Assembly: GCF_028769735.1 (NCBI RefSeq) | Contig: NC_088171.1 | Span: 133,781,033-133,845,032, forward strand | Direction: 5' to 3' | DNA from: Zonotrichia leucophrys gambelii | Taxonomy: Eukaryota; Chordata; Aves; Passeriformes; Passerellidae | Length of the DNA: 64,000 nucleotides | Shown here: one piece after another, positions 45,596-58,069 of the stretch | Position numbering within the stretch: position 1 is the stretch's first letter | How the letters are laid out: each line of letters opens with the position of its first letter | Position numbers and translations under genes: made by a program | Notes under the pieces: generated by a model | What the model was told of the DNA's origin: nothing | Databases searched by the model: none | Seen by the model: only the letters and a program-made list of their open reading frames with translations

Positions 45596-47799
45596 TTGAA
45601 ACCATAGCAGAAATAATTCATAAAAAAATCTGCCAAGTCTATCTACTTCTACAATAGGATTATTCACTGGCAGGTGGATTCCCCATCTGGCAGTAAGTGA
45701 CCAAAATGCTGAGACCTTCACCGTCTCACTTGCAAATTGTTTCACAGTTAAACCAGTCACACTATTGAGAAGATATGCCTCCAGCTCAATCCAAATTGTC
45801 TGCAATCATATTGCTTCCTTTCCCTTGTTATCCTGAGTAGTTCCTCCCCACCCATGTGTTTAACCTCTGAAATATCTGAGAATGGCAATCAGATCCCTCT
45901 GAGTCACTGCTTAGCTAAGCTGTATGCATTTCGAGCTTCCTTCTTTTCCATGTAAGTCTTTTCAGACATTTAACCATTTTTCTCCTCTTTCTTGTGAAAT
46001 CCTCAACATTTACTGAAATCATTAGAAATATTGCCACTGGCTGAGCATGGGAATCACAGGCCATCTTACACAGATGGTCTCTTCAGTGGCCTGTGTGTAG
46101 CTGGAGCTATGCTATGAAGACAGTGTATTAGCTACATAAGAAGTGAAGTCTCAACCCCATTAACAGCAAGGTCTTACATTCTTATCAGCTGCAGCATGGC
46201 CCAATTTAACCACCCAGGGCATCACAAACAGTGAGCAGGGAGTAATGTGTCTTTCAGACTTCAGTGGTTGAATGATAATTTTATTTAGATTACTAGTCTG
46301 AGGAGCTGTGTATGATTAGATACACAAAGAACCTTTTCCATTTTCAATTTATTTATGTTTTGATTTGGAACAACACTTTGAAAATTATGAATATTCTATG
46401 GAATAGAAACGTTTTAGCATTTTGCCCTAGGAGAACTAATGTAAACCAATATTTTTGAAAACTTCTGTGAGCAGGGAACTGACTCTTGGCCAGAGAAGGA
46501 GCCCAGGAAGCCAGACAGCTTGTCAGAACTTTTGACTGCTCCCTTTCCAATGAGGTTGGTAACCAAAATCTGTCCATCCTTAGAGCTAAGGAGCCTGGAA
46601 GGTAAGACAAGTCACACCAGCCTCCCTGCCTGCTTTCCATCAACAGTTTTGTCAGGTCCCCACAGAGTGTTGTTATTAAATCAAGTCAGTATTAACAGCC
46701 AGAAAATATCTGTCAGAATATATTTTTAACAGGTTGAACTTTAATTCTTCAGCTGTCCTTTGCAGACAGTTTTTCATTTCTTTTTCCATTAAAATGGTTG
46801 CAGTTTGACCTGCCAAAATAATCCTTTCTTAAAAAAACTACCAAAAACCCAAACAAAAATCAACAATAACAAAAAAACCCAAACTGAAACTTGTAATATA
46901 GCAAATATAAAATCACTTATTAACTTTTGCTCCTCCAAAACTAATTTTAAAGGAAGAGAGAATAGTGCTTAAGTGCCTAAACAAATTAGAGAGCTTATAG
47001 GGCAGTGTAACCCAGCCAGATTAAAACAAAACAGCAAAATGACAAAACCACAAGAAATGCATGAAACCACAACATAAACAACCACCAACCAACAAAAAAA
47101 AAACCAAACCAAAAAACCAAAAAAACCCAAAGCAAAACAAAACCAGAACAAAAAAAAAAAAAACCACAAACCACCCCAAAAAAGCCCTAATCCACAAACC
47201 AGCAAAGAATAAAATATATAAGGCAACTACTTTGTTATCTGTGATTGTTTTGAAGCTGAATAAGGAAAAATAACACTGCCAAGACTGTGTCAGGTAAAAT
47301 AACTACAGGAAGCTGCAGTGAGGCACATTCAGATTCTCTGGCCCCACTATCCTTGCAAGGTAGAAGCACCAGGTAAAGCACCTGATTGGCCTACATTCCA
47401 CTGCAGTCCTAGCTCCCATAAAAGAAGAAAACATCTTTTATATTTCTGCCTTGCTTTTGTCAAGGAACATCAGTGAAGTTTCTAGTTTTGCTCAGAATTT
47501 CTCATAGGTCTGGGTTGAGAGTCCTGCCCATGAATGGCTGGGACTAAGGGTGATTGGTGTTGTAGGAAGACAAGAGGAGGAGGACAGCATCCTGGTGTAA
47601 TGGAACCAATACTCATAAACAGAGAGATGGGGAAAATCTATTTATTTTCTTGGTCATGAGTCAACAGAATAAAATTTTTCTTTTTAGTGTTATATAGTGA
47701 ACATAGCATTGATGAAATTTTGTAGCTGCAGTGTTTTGTGTATGTCTAGATTTGTTTTCATGCTTCTTTCCCTAGGTAGCTTACAACATTCTGGCTCCT
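45596..47799. other. Intergenic, no gene recognised
   Basis: AT-rich sequence with an A/C-rich tract at about 46836-47180. No gene or further element is supported. Confidence 0.6.
46836..47180. repeat. A/C-rich low-complexity tracts
   Basis: AAAACC, AAAAACC and CAAAAC repeats on the plus strand, densest at 47090-47180; the same motif class as the G/T tracts but on the opposite strand. The K/P/N/T frame through it is an artefact. Confidence 0.75.
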
Positions 47800-48290
47800 T
47801 GTGCTGGTTGTGGCTGGGATAGAGGCTACCTCTGGGGTCATGGATAGATCCACACCAGAGCAGGTACATCTCAAAGCACCTGTTGCCTTTGTGCCACAGC
47901 AGGTCTACCTCCAAAGGGATTGTGGCCCAAGGATAAGTGGATGCTGAGGAAGGTACACCTTGAAGCATCCTGCTGCAGCATGGATTTACCCATACCTTGA
48001 GGCATCAATGCCTGTGCAGGAAGCCAGGCTAGAGCACCTCAAAACACCTGGGCTGCATGTTGCAGAATTTGCAGTGGCAGGAACCACCTGAACCAATGGA
48101 GCACAAATCTTACCAGGAGGTGCAAGTGCAGCAGTGACCTGACCTGAGCTGCTTTGGTGCCCAGTAACTCCAGGTAACACACCACCTTCCCTGCCCTGAG
48201 TGCTCCCATAAAATACGGAGCCTGAAGTCATGGAATAAATTAACTCAACGGGCACTTGGTGGATATTAGCAGGCATTTTACAGGTGGCTC
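47800..48290 (+). mobile_element. Probable LTR fragment
   Basis: Starts TGTGCTGGTTGTGGCTGGGA, like the opening of the LTR family at 48849. It has loosely repeated 'gagcaggtacatctcaaagc' blocks, a TATA-like 'cataaaatac' near 48207 and an AATAAA near 48234. The end is not defined and no target-site duplication was found. Confidence 0.45.
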
Positions 48291-48315
48291 TGCAAAATGT
48301 CCACTAATAGACTAT

Positions 48316-48732
48316 TGCATTTGTGAGGTGCTCCAGCAAAGGAAGGAATGATGAATCTGACTCCATGTTCTTAGAAGGCTAATTTATTATTTTATGATAC
48401 TACATCATATTAAAGAATACTAAACTAAACTATACTGAAGAATACAGAAAGGATACTTACAGAATGCTAAAAAGATAATAATGAAAACTCGTGACTCTCT
48501 CCAGTGTCCCGACATAGCTAGGCCCTGACTGACCAATGAGTGAAAACAACTCACAGCAGAAACAAATGAAACTATCACCTGTTGGCAAACAATCTCCAAA
48601 TACATCCCAGACAAGCAAAACACAGGAGACTCAAATGAGATAATAATTGTTTTCATTTTTCTCTGAGGTTTCTCAGCTTCCCAGGAGAAAAATCCTGGGC
48701 AAAGGGATTTTTCACAGAATGTGAATGCCACA
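48316..48732 (-). mobile_element. LTR, same family as 61622
   Basis: Read on the minus strand it begins TGTGGCATTCACATTCTGTG and continues 'ggatttttctcctgggaagc', 'tgagaaacctcagagaaa', later 'ccttctaagaacatggagtc'. The family match is the element at 61622-62014 ('ctcagcttctcaggagg', 'actccatgttcagaaggctt'). AGACT occurs at 48309-48313 and again at 48733-48737, an approximate duplication offset from a clean TG end. The left limit is therefore uncertain by several bases. Confidence 0.75.
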
Positions 48733-48848
48733 AGACTGAATCAATGTTGTTTGCATATAATATCAAAGGATAGATAGGAAAGTGGTGGTTGATGAGGATG
48801 TGTGGAACCTGAATATCATGTACACGGTATGGAATAAGGGGTGGAGAA

Positions 48849-49416
48849 TGTGCTGGGTTTGTCTGGGATCATTTTTTGTTTCCATAGTAGCTTATATGCA
48901 GTTCTGGAGGTTTTTTTGGAAACAGTGTTAATCATGCACAGACATTTTAGCTATGGCTGATCAGTGTTTACACAGAGCCAAGGCCTTTTCTTCTTCCTAC
49001 ACTGCCCTGCCACTGAGGAGGCTGGGGGGGCACTTGGAGCTGGAGAGGACACAGCTGGGACAGCTGTCACTGCTGACTAAAGAGATATCATAGACTGTGT
49101 GATGTCATGTCAGAAATAAAAGCTAGAGAAATTCAGAGTTAGCAGCATTTTGCCTTCCCAAGTCCCAGTTACAAGTAATGAACCCTGCTTTCCTAGAGAC
49201 AGCTGAATGCCTGTCTTGTAATGGAAAAGCAGGGAATTAATTCCTTGCTTTACTTGAGTTGTGTACACAAATTTTGCTTTACCTATTAAACTGTCTTTAT
49301 TTCAATCCGTAGTTTTTCTCACTATTACTCTTCCAGTTCTCTCCTCCATCCCACTGGGTGAAAGTGAGTGAGTAGCTGGGTGGTGCTTATTTGCCAGCTG
49401 GAGTTAAACCATGACA
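48849..49416 (+). mobile_element. Solo LTR, plus-strand copy of the 25129/36310/62685 family
   Basis: Starts TGTGCTGGGTTTGTCTGGGA and ends GCTGGAGTTAAACCATGACA. In order: 'acacagagccaaggcctttt', 'aggaggctggggg', 'gggacagctgtcac', a TATA-like 'aataaaagc' near 49116, 'ttgccttcccaagtcc', and ATTAAA in 'acctattaaactgtctt' near 49287. These blocks are the reverse complement of the other copies. Flanking 5-mers GAGAA and GTTCC do not match. Confidence 0.8.
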
Positions 49417-52400
49417 GTTCCACCCACTTCCATCACTCCAATTTAGAAACCTCTTAATTAGCAAGAGTAGCAGGAAAGACTTTGGAGTGCACTCAAAGGA
49501 GAGCACAGGTGCTGTTGTCAAAAGGCAAAACTGGGGGATGTAGCCATGGAGAGATGACTGCATCAGGAGGGATGGAGTCATTTCAGCTAAAGTAGTGGGA
49601 GGAGGGACAAATGGAAAGGGAAGATCAGAGGTCCAAGGTTATGGGTGTCTGTGAGCCTTTGTGGAGGCTGCAGCCTAAGAAATCCTCCATCAGAACCTTT
49701 CCCAGATCATGCTGTGTTGTTACTGGATGATTTTGTGTGTTTTATAATGCTTCAGTGAATTGGTGTCCAAACTGTCAAACAAGTGAAATCTGATATTGAT
49801 GCTGCTGTCAAAAGCAATAATCTGGCCTAAATCTTCATAAAGCCCTTTGTCTAAAGAGCAGCAGTGTGAGGCTGTAGAAGAGCTGGGTCTTGGTGTCACC
49901 TATGGGTGGGAAGAGAAAGGGGAGTGCTCTGTCCTTCAGTTAGGCATGGCACATAAAAAATTCAAACATGTCAACACAGAAATATGTGCTTTATATAATT
50001 GTGTTTATATAATTGTGTAACATAAAAATGTGTTTTATACTCACTTCCAAAGAAACGTTTCCTGGATTGGCAGGATTTTCTTTGGGTGTGAATTATTGCT
50101 CAGTAGTGGTCTTCGGTGCTGCACCATCACACATATGAAAGGGGTCTACTTATGTGGAACAGTTTCTGTGAAGAAAGTCAGGAAACAGGGTTCTTGCCCT
50201 TGAGTGTTGTGGGTACAGTGGAACTGGTAGGTCCTTCCAGAGTATATGTATTGTAAAATCACTCCTTCAAAAGCTGGAAGCTCTGCCAAATCTAGGACTG
50301 TGATCACTTTGGGGTTATCCTGGTAGAAACTGATGTTACTGTTAGCCTCAATAAACAGTTCAGTTAAGTATGAGCTAGCTGCCCATGGGCATAGAGTGGC
50401 AGTCAGGGAGCCTGACCCTTCCATTACTCCAGTTTCAAGTCCATATCTACCTCTGAGTTCTCAAGGCTCAGTTTGGTTTCTATGTTTTGATGCAAAGTAT
50501 GAAAGTCATCTGGAGAGAAAGAAGGCAGAAGCTAAAAATGTGGAAGGTACAAAAGTTCATGTAAAATTCCTGAAGTCTGGCAGGTTTTAGGAAGTGAAAT
50601 AGAGGAAACATTGCTGTTTATTTTACTCTTCTCCCCACTGCATGTGAGTTTGTTTGGTTTTTCTTTTTTCCCTATGCTACAAGTGGGTGATACCAGTCCA
50701 GTTCCTATACATAGGCTCATTTAGACATTTTTCATATTGTTTGCTTACCTGGGGCTGCAGTAATGGGGATCCAGCTGTGCATGGACCTCAGTATGACACT
50801 CTCATTCAAATGAGCTCTAATTGTAATATCAGTGGCTGTGCTGTCCTCAGGGCACTCATGCCATTTCCTAAGAATGGATACTTACTGCTCACAAACTCTG
50901 GACATCTTTAAGCTGTTGAATCCTGCTGCTATAAAATCCCCTAAGTGCTAGTGTACAAACACATCTCCCTAAATCAGTATAGATTGGATTCAGAATAATA
51001 GATACTTCCTTTTATAGAAACATGTTATGGAAACCCTAATTTCAGAAGCAGATGTGTGCTGCTCCTGAACTTTCCTGCTTTTTTCTTTTCTGGATAAACT
51101 TGAAGTACTTAATGAACATACAGAAAATTGGAAATTAATTGTAATATGTACATTTTTGAGATAACCAATACAAAACTGGATGAATTTGTTTGTGTCCTTT
51201 AGCAAAACCATCTTCCTTTTCTTACACTTTCAGAACATCATAGTTACTGAAGTACATACTCTGAATAATCTAAGCAAGACTTTTTTTCTACAGGTTCATA
51301 AAGATATTAAAGAAATATCAGCAGCTGTGTATGCAGATAGCTGAGTGAAGCTGACATTTAAAGTCCTGAAAATTACATAACAGCTACTAATATAAAAAAA
51401 AGATTACAACTGATGAACGAAGAGCTGTGAATTAACATTTAGAAATTCAACAAAGCTGAGGTTTCTGTGTGAATGAGTATGAAAGGTGAGCGAGATATTT
51501 TTAAAAGCTTTTATTGAACGTCAGCAGAGTGTGTGTCAGAAAGAAATTATTTTGAGAATGCTTTAATATCACAGTAGCAGTAATTAGCCTTTAGATAGGT
51601 AGAAAGGCATGAGGTGGTTTTGTGTTTTGTGTTTTTTTTTTCTTAATGGGAAAGTTTTCAGAGCTTGCTTTTTTGCTGCTTTAGAAACATACCCTGAAGA
51701 CAAGAGAAGGGAAGATCATGGATTACTGGAATAATTTTATGAACCATTCATTTTCTTGGAGTCCTTTAAGGAAAAAACAAGGATGTGATGTTCCATATAA
51801 TTGTAAGTTTTTGTGAGGTAACCATGGGTGGCTGTAGTAGAGAACCACATATTTTGAAAGGGCAGAGTTAAGAACTACTTCTGAAGATAAAAATTACAGA
51901 GGCTTACAGAAATACAAGCTACTATAAAATGAAATTAATATAAAATAATGTTTAACATAGAAGAATAAATGAATGAAGTTATATCTACTGTGCTGATTGT
52001 GAGAGTTTCAAGTTCTGTCCTGGAGGACTTGGTCATTGGCCAGAGCATTTTGGCAAAGCAAAGGAAGTTCGCTGCCTGAGGAATCAGCTCATGTGGGGAG
52101 ATAAGCCCAAAAGTCACTCAGCCTTTGGTGCCTAGCTTCAGTTCCAAAGCAACACTTACACCAGCCCATGGTTGTCTAGGGGCAGCCATGAGCAGACTGA
52201 GCTCCATGCTGTAAAGTACAAATCACTACAGCTGAGGTGAGCCAGAGTGAGTGGGCAGATGTTATGTAATGCTGTGTCAGGTGCAAATTGTAACTGGAGA
52301 AGCACACAGTCTTTGCTTACTTGATATAAATGTAGTAGAAAAAAAGCCCCTTGCATCTCTATAGGTACACAGCAGCAATGGGGTGACCATGGGCCACCTC

Positions 52401-55400
52401 TTCCAGCTAAAGGCTTTGAAATGATTACTCTAGTTATCATTCACAGATCCTCGAACTTTCTTGGGGGTAGGAGATATAGGTCAGGGTTATCTCCTCATTG
52501 GTACATTCCTGGAAAACATGCAGTTCTGTCCTTTAATTCAGTTGCTGATGTAAGTGCTTTTTAGCAGAGGAGTTTCCTCATTATTGGGCTGACTTGTGTC
52601 TGAGGGTCTTTATTTCTCATATGGAAAAACAAATTGGAAAAGAAAGGGTGGACAAACTGTCTGATACACTGTGCAGTTTCATTGACTAAGCCATATTTAA
52701 TATCTCTTACATGAGACACAAAACCATCAGTCTTTTAAAAGTCAAAAGCATTACCATCCACATAGAGCTTCTCTCTTCTCCACTCCACTGCAATGATAAC
52801 AGACTAAATTATGCTGGGGGTAACAGACAGGAAAGCTCCAAATATTACTATGAAACAACAAAAAGAAATCAAAATTCTATCTCTAAAGAAAAGAAAAAAC
52901 ATTGGAAAAGTGGAGTGACTAAGAAAAAGTATGTCCTACACACAAGCCAAGAATGGAGAAATAGAAGCATGTCTTTACTTGTGGTGCTAGAGAGATAATG
53001 AGTGAACCAATGTGCATATTCAGATACATAAGATGAGCTTATGGCTGGAGTGAATGGATAGGTTGCTATTACTGGTGCCCCTTTGGTAAGGGAGAGTGAG
53101 GGTGAACTGGGAGACTAAGGAGATACCAGTGGGAAAAGTCTGGTCTTTGTGTGGTTCTGGGTGCATGTACCACCTACCTGAGTGTAAAAGTGAGATCTGA
53201 ATCAGTCATGTCCAGATGCCAGTCCATCAGGCTAGTAGGTGTCCAAGAAGGGACAACCCTCAAGGATGATGGTAAAAGAAATTTAAGAGAAAAGAAGTCC
53301 AGAACCTAATTTTTGTCACCCATCAAAGCTCAGTGATACTAAGTGTTATCAGTCAGTTATTCACTTAAACTCCATGGAAAAGATAACCTATGATATGTTA
53401 ATATTGACAATTAACAGAATTTTCCATCAAGCCAGGGGGATGTGCTAGGCGTGGGTTTTTCATATTGAGTACTCTGAATTCTGTGAATAAGAGGCCAGAA
53501 GAAATATCCTCCTAATTTAACTATTATCTTTGGCTGAGCAATGACTCACTTGCACTAAGCCAAAGCCCATCAACAGCAAGATGGCTATTCTCTTTCAAAC
53601 CACAGGCAGGGTCCTGGGAGGTTCACTGGAGCTTCTTTCTTCTATTAAAGGCAACAAGTATCATAAATGGCTGCAAGGACGCCATCATCCTGTGCTGCCA
53701 TTGCCTAATTTGACATATTTAACATAACATTCCTGAAGCAGGCTGAATGTCTCTTACTGCTAGTTTATTGTTCCTGCAGTCTATTTCCATACCCTGCTTC
53801 AGATCCTTAGGGTTGTCTGTGATGTGGTAATGTGTTCAGAATTGTGATTTCCCTTCTCTGTGTCAGGCAAAGGGTTCTTTCAAATTCATGTGGGTGAGTT
53901 CATCCTAGAAAAGTGTTCTGTCCTGGTGCAGCAGTGGCCTTTCTTAGTGAGAGGAGGAGCAGCAGAGGGAAACGACAACTGCTCTGCTCAGGGGCATGCA
54001 GGCGCAAGGCCCAGTACTTGGCTTCTGGGCTGTGTGGCATTCCTCCTCCAGATATTCTTCAGAAAGGGGCCTACATTGCAGGAATAACCCAAATGCTTAA
54101 ATGGCACCTGTGATACACAAATCGTCCTGAGAAGACTCTGAATGTAGCAGCCCTTGTGGGGAGATAACAGTAATAATAAAGGATATATGTTTCCATTTTT
54201 CTTTCCTCCCTTTCTACCAAACAGCTTCTCAGTATCAATACGTAGAGAAGTACCTTACTAAAAGAGAGCCTATTTTCTCATTGTCTCTTGAGCCATTTAC
54301 ATTCAGTTTCTTGCTGGTTCTTAAATGTCAGGTGTACACAACATGCACACATTTTTGGGGGTTTTGTTGTTTCTTTTAAAGAATTGACAGATGTAATTAC
54401 TTCCCCTTCATAAACCAAACCTTCTTTCCTCCCCAACTTGCCCTAAAACTCAGCTATCCATTGTAGCAGTGCAGCAACCACGAAAGAATTAATCTAATTC
54501 GAGAGAACTGAGAAAGAAGTCAGTTTTATTTACTTCAGGAATGCTCAATAACACTTCAGAATCTTCTGTTGAGGAAAATTTCTGAAGAGCAATATCACAA
54601 AGAATATTCAGCCTGAGGGAAATAATCTTTTGAGCTAGTTGCAATGGCTATTAATGTAACAATGGCTGTGGCTAAAATGGGTGAGTATTTAAGAAATGAG
54701 CTGGAGCACAGATCTGTATCAGTAAGAGCTGATCCTTTCTCTGTTCTTGAAAACCATACTGGTAGCTGGTAAGAAGCCATCTACACTTTTGAGGAACCCT
54801 GCCAATAAAAACCATGGTAAAGAGTTGCTTTTCATCCATTGTTCTCAATTGATAAGCCATGAAAGAGTAGATAAGGTATCATCAAGGCACTATTAAATAT
54901 GCAGAATGGAAGAAATTGCTGTCTTATACCATCAGAGAAAACACCTTAAATTATCAGTGTGCTAAATTGAAATTATTGCAAGCATCCAGTATCTTGTGAA
55001 AAGAAACTTGTGTATGCTTAGATGATAATGGGCCAAGAACTCCTCAAAAAACAACTTGTGAGAGAAGCTACACCACAGGACCACTGAGGAACTGGGAATT
55101 ATTCAAAAGCACTGACCTCAGTTGTTTTGCAGTAGTATAGGAAAAAATAGCTGCCAATCTAGATCAATAAAGAAAATATAGATCTATGGAGGGAGCTTAG
55201 AGACTGCAGTTGTACTCTTTAATGGATATAGGTTACTATTAAAGTTATGACAAAAGAGATAATTTTGAAAGACATTTTCTCTAAGGCATGGGAAAAAAAA
55301 TTGCAGCCTTCCTTAATTCTTATCATAAACTGAGTACCAAGAATAGAAATTTAACCTGAGATGTTTTGAAAGTAATTGTATTTATAGGTCAGCAACTTAA

Positions 55401-56379
55401 AGACTTAAAAAGCTTAGTCCCAAATGCTAAAAGATATGGAGTTAGATGCCTAAATATCCTTGAGGATGTTGATTCTATTGTTCAACTAAATTACATAAGC
55501 TCATGTAAGCTTGGCTACAATGAATATATGGCATACATGCTCTTTGTAGTATTTTTAACTGAAATAACATTTCTTCAAAAGAAAGTCCTTCATAGTTCAC
55601 ATTTCAAAATTAATTTAATCTTTCAAATTCAATCTTTAAGGTTGTGGGGATAAAAAAGTGGTCATATTAGTATTCCTTAACAAAGAATTGTAATTTCATT
55701 CTCTTATTGTTGTTCTGTGTCCTTTTTTTTGTTTACTTACCAAAGAAAATAGCAGATCACTCTGGATGAAACTAAAGCTTGAAAGAGCTCAGTCTCCTAG
55801 AGAGACTGTCATAAAGCTATGGAATTTAAAAATTGAAGGATTATTAGGGATATGAACAATATTGACTGAGCAGATGAAGACACTAGTTACTGGGCTGGAT
55901 TCATTACAGCCATCAGAATTTCTTCTGTGCATTGAAGCTATGTCTCAATGACTTACATACATTTAGGCAGTTTCCATGTTCTTCCGCTGACATCTGCCTG
56001 TGGTTGTTTGGATGGGAAAGAAATATACATTGCTCACAAGAGCCCTTGTAATGTTCTTATGTTTGCCTTGTTGAATCGACACAGGGCAGACTCTGCATTA
56101 GCAGGTAGAACTAAGTTTTCCATGTTACTGTAATTCCAGTTCCCAGTGTTGATGAGTTTTAATGCCACATTGGAAGGCACAAAGAGATGGAATGCATTTC
56201 CAGTTTTACATTTCCTTTCTGTGAACTGGGATCCCATTTTGTGATAAAAGAAGCAACTAAAAGCTGCCAAAATGACTTAAGGAAGCCAGTCTGTTAGTGA
56301 TTATCATATTTGTAGCATATTTTCTCTCAGCTGCTAGCTGAAGTGCTGCTCATTAACCCCCAACAAAGCCCAAGGAAGC
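49417..56379. other. Intergenic, one coding relic
   Basis: AT-rich. It holds a perfect 14-bp tandem duplication (TTTATATAATTGTG at 49990-50003 and 50004-50017) and the BTB-like relic near 50.3 kb. Other open frames are short and unrecognised. Confidence 0.6.
50146..50466 (-). pseudogene. BTB/POZ-like coding relic
   Basis: The minus-strand frame with an ATG at 50422-50424 runs 92 codons to a TAG. Upstream it stays open for about 14 more codons (ELRGRYGLETGV) to a TGA. It contains ASSYLTELFIEANSNISFYQ, then PKVITVLDLAELPAFEGVIL and QYIYSGRTYQF. This resembles the middle of a BTB/POZ domain: 'AASSYFTELF' after the missing His-Lys-x-Val-Leu motif, then 'V..LDL.LP.AFE..LQYIYSGR'. The core DVTF/HK..L motifs are degraded (ATLCPWAASS), and the frame stops well before a full domain plus any Kelch or zinc-finger part. 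I read it as a decayed retrocopy or exon fragment; which BTB gene it came from I cannot say. Chance similarity is possible. Confidence 0.4.
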
Positions 56380-56635
56380 CCCAGGCTGCTGCTCCCTGGG
56401 GATGGGGCATCCAGAGCTTCTCTGGAAAACCTCTTCCAGTGCCTCCCCACCCTCACAGCAAAGAATGTCTCTCCAATATCCATTCTGAACCTACCCTCCT
56501 TCAGTTTGAAGCCATTCCCCCTTGTCCCACCACCACATGCCCTTATTAGAAGGCCCCCTTTAAGCACTGTAAGTCTGCTATAAAACCTCCCTAGAGCCTA
56601 TTCTTCTTCACACTGAAGCATCCCAAGTCCTTATA
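56380..56635 (-). mobile_element. CR1 LINE 3' fragment
   Basis: Antisense CR1: 'ggggatggggcatccagagc', 'ttctctggaaaacctcttcc', 'agtgcctccccaccctcaca', 'tttgaagccattcccccttg', 'actgtaagtctgctataaaa'. The terminal repeat is missing. Confidence 0.85.
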
Positions 56636-57787
56636 GTTACTTATTTTTAATAAAGCAACTGGAGTAATTCCAGCACCTGAAGAAATCCAGTCCTTGACTT
56701 AAATCAGTAATTTAAGAATACTTATAACATGATATAAAATTAATTGTGCTAATTTATTAAAATTTTGGAACCTGACAGCATGGTTCTAGTTTCCAATTAT
56801 CATCCAAACATCCCAGTCTATTAATTCTAAATTTAAATTTCATATTTTTATGTATCACACACCATATTTCATTGCTTCCATGCTGTGGTATTAACAGCAT
56901 GTCTATTTCTGTACTTTGATAATATTTTGAGGCAGCAATTTCAAAATCACCCTCAAGTCAATTTTATGAAATCACTATTGCACGTTTCTTCAGTAAGTAG
57001 AAACACCTGCAGAATTTAAACCAGACTTCAGGAATGTGTATGAGGTGTAAAACAAAAACCTGTGCATGCTCTGGCTGTTGGTGTTACTTGTGCAGTTCCA
57101 GACATTCAGAAAACTTTCTAGCTTTGTAAAATCCTGCTCTCAGAAGTTTATTAACTTTAGAGGAAGGGCAAGTTAATGTTGCAAATTTATCTGTTTTATG
57201 AGTGGACTGAAATATTTTTCAACTATTGCAGTACGGCATATCAGAGTTTCCATATTGCCGTAGACCTTGTCCCATTCATATCTCACTCAATATTCTAAAA
57301 GCAGTGCATAATTAACAGAAAACGTGGAAAGTGTTAGCTCATGAGGAGGATATTATGTTCCACTTTTTTTTTTTTTCAGTTAGGCACATAGTTAACTGAG
57401 TTTGGTACAAGTGAGAGATTAATAAAGAAAAAAGGGAAAAACAAGCTTCAAAAAAGACTGAGAAAAATTTTGAGTTTGATTGAGAGAAGAGATGCAAAAT
57501 AGGTTATCACACCAAGGGCAGTTTTCAGCTTTTCATATGAGAGCTTGTGTCTCTTAACCAGTAATCAAAAAATTGAAAATAATATCAGAATTGAAGAAAT
57601 AGCTTACAAAGTTATTTCTGGGCCACTCCAGGCAACAGAATAATACTGAGCTTCAAAATAGTTGCATAATAACAAAGGATATCTATATATTTATGTACAT
57701 TTGCCTTCTGTTCTCATATGATCAGACAAAATGGGGACTGTATAAGCTGTATAAAATTAGTTTTTGGTATTGATGTAAAATTATTTT
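56636..57787. other. Intergenic, nothing recognised
   Basis: AT-rich, with a T run at 57366-57377. No gene or repeat family supported. Confidence 0.6.
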
Positions 57788-58069
57788 TGTGACCCCTTAG
57801 CTTAAACAATGTTGTCATCTTATTGCAAAGCTCCCATACCTTCTCGGTATTTCTCCTGGGCAGCTCCTCACAGCACTGACTCCTCCTTCTTCCCAGCACA
57901 GCCAACAAACTACAGCTCCCTTCCCACCTAGCTAACCCACTCTTTTATTGCACTCATCCTCACTGGACACAGCTGTGGCCTGTTCCTAATCTTTGGTGAT
58001 TAGCACAGCTGCAACTCCTCAGGGGTGAGATTGCCTTCTGCACTATTTTCTTATATTCTATCCCCCACA
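57788..58069 (-). mobile_element. Probable LTR-like element, 282 bp
   Basis: Bounded by TGTGACCCC on the left and CCCCCACA on the right. On the minus strand it has 'tgcaataaaagag', an AATAAA near 57942, and 'tgcaataagatgac' further on. It resembles an avian LTR I have seen ('gcagctgcaactcct', 'gtggacacagctgtggcc'). Ten flanking bases nearly match on both sides (AAATTATTTT and AAATGATTTT), longer than retroviral duplications usually are. Classification is therefore tentative. Confidence 0.45.
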
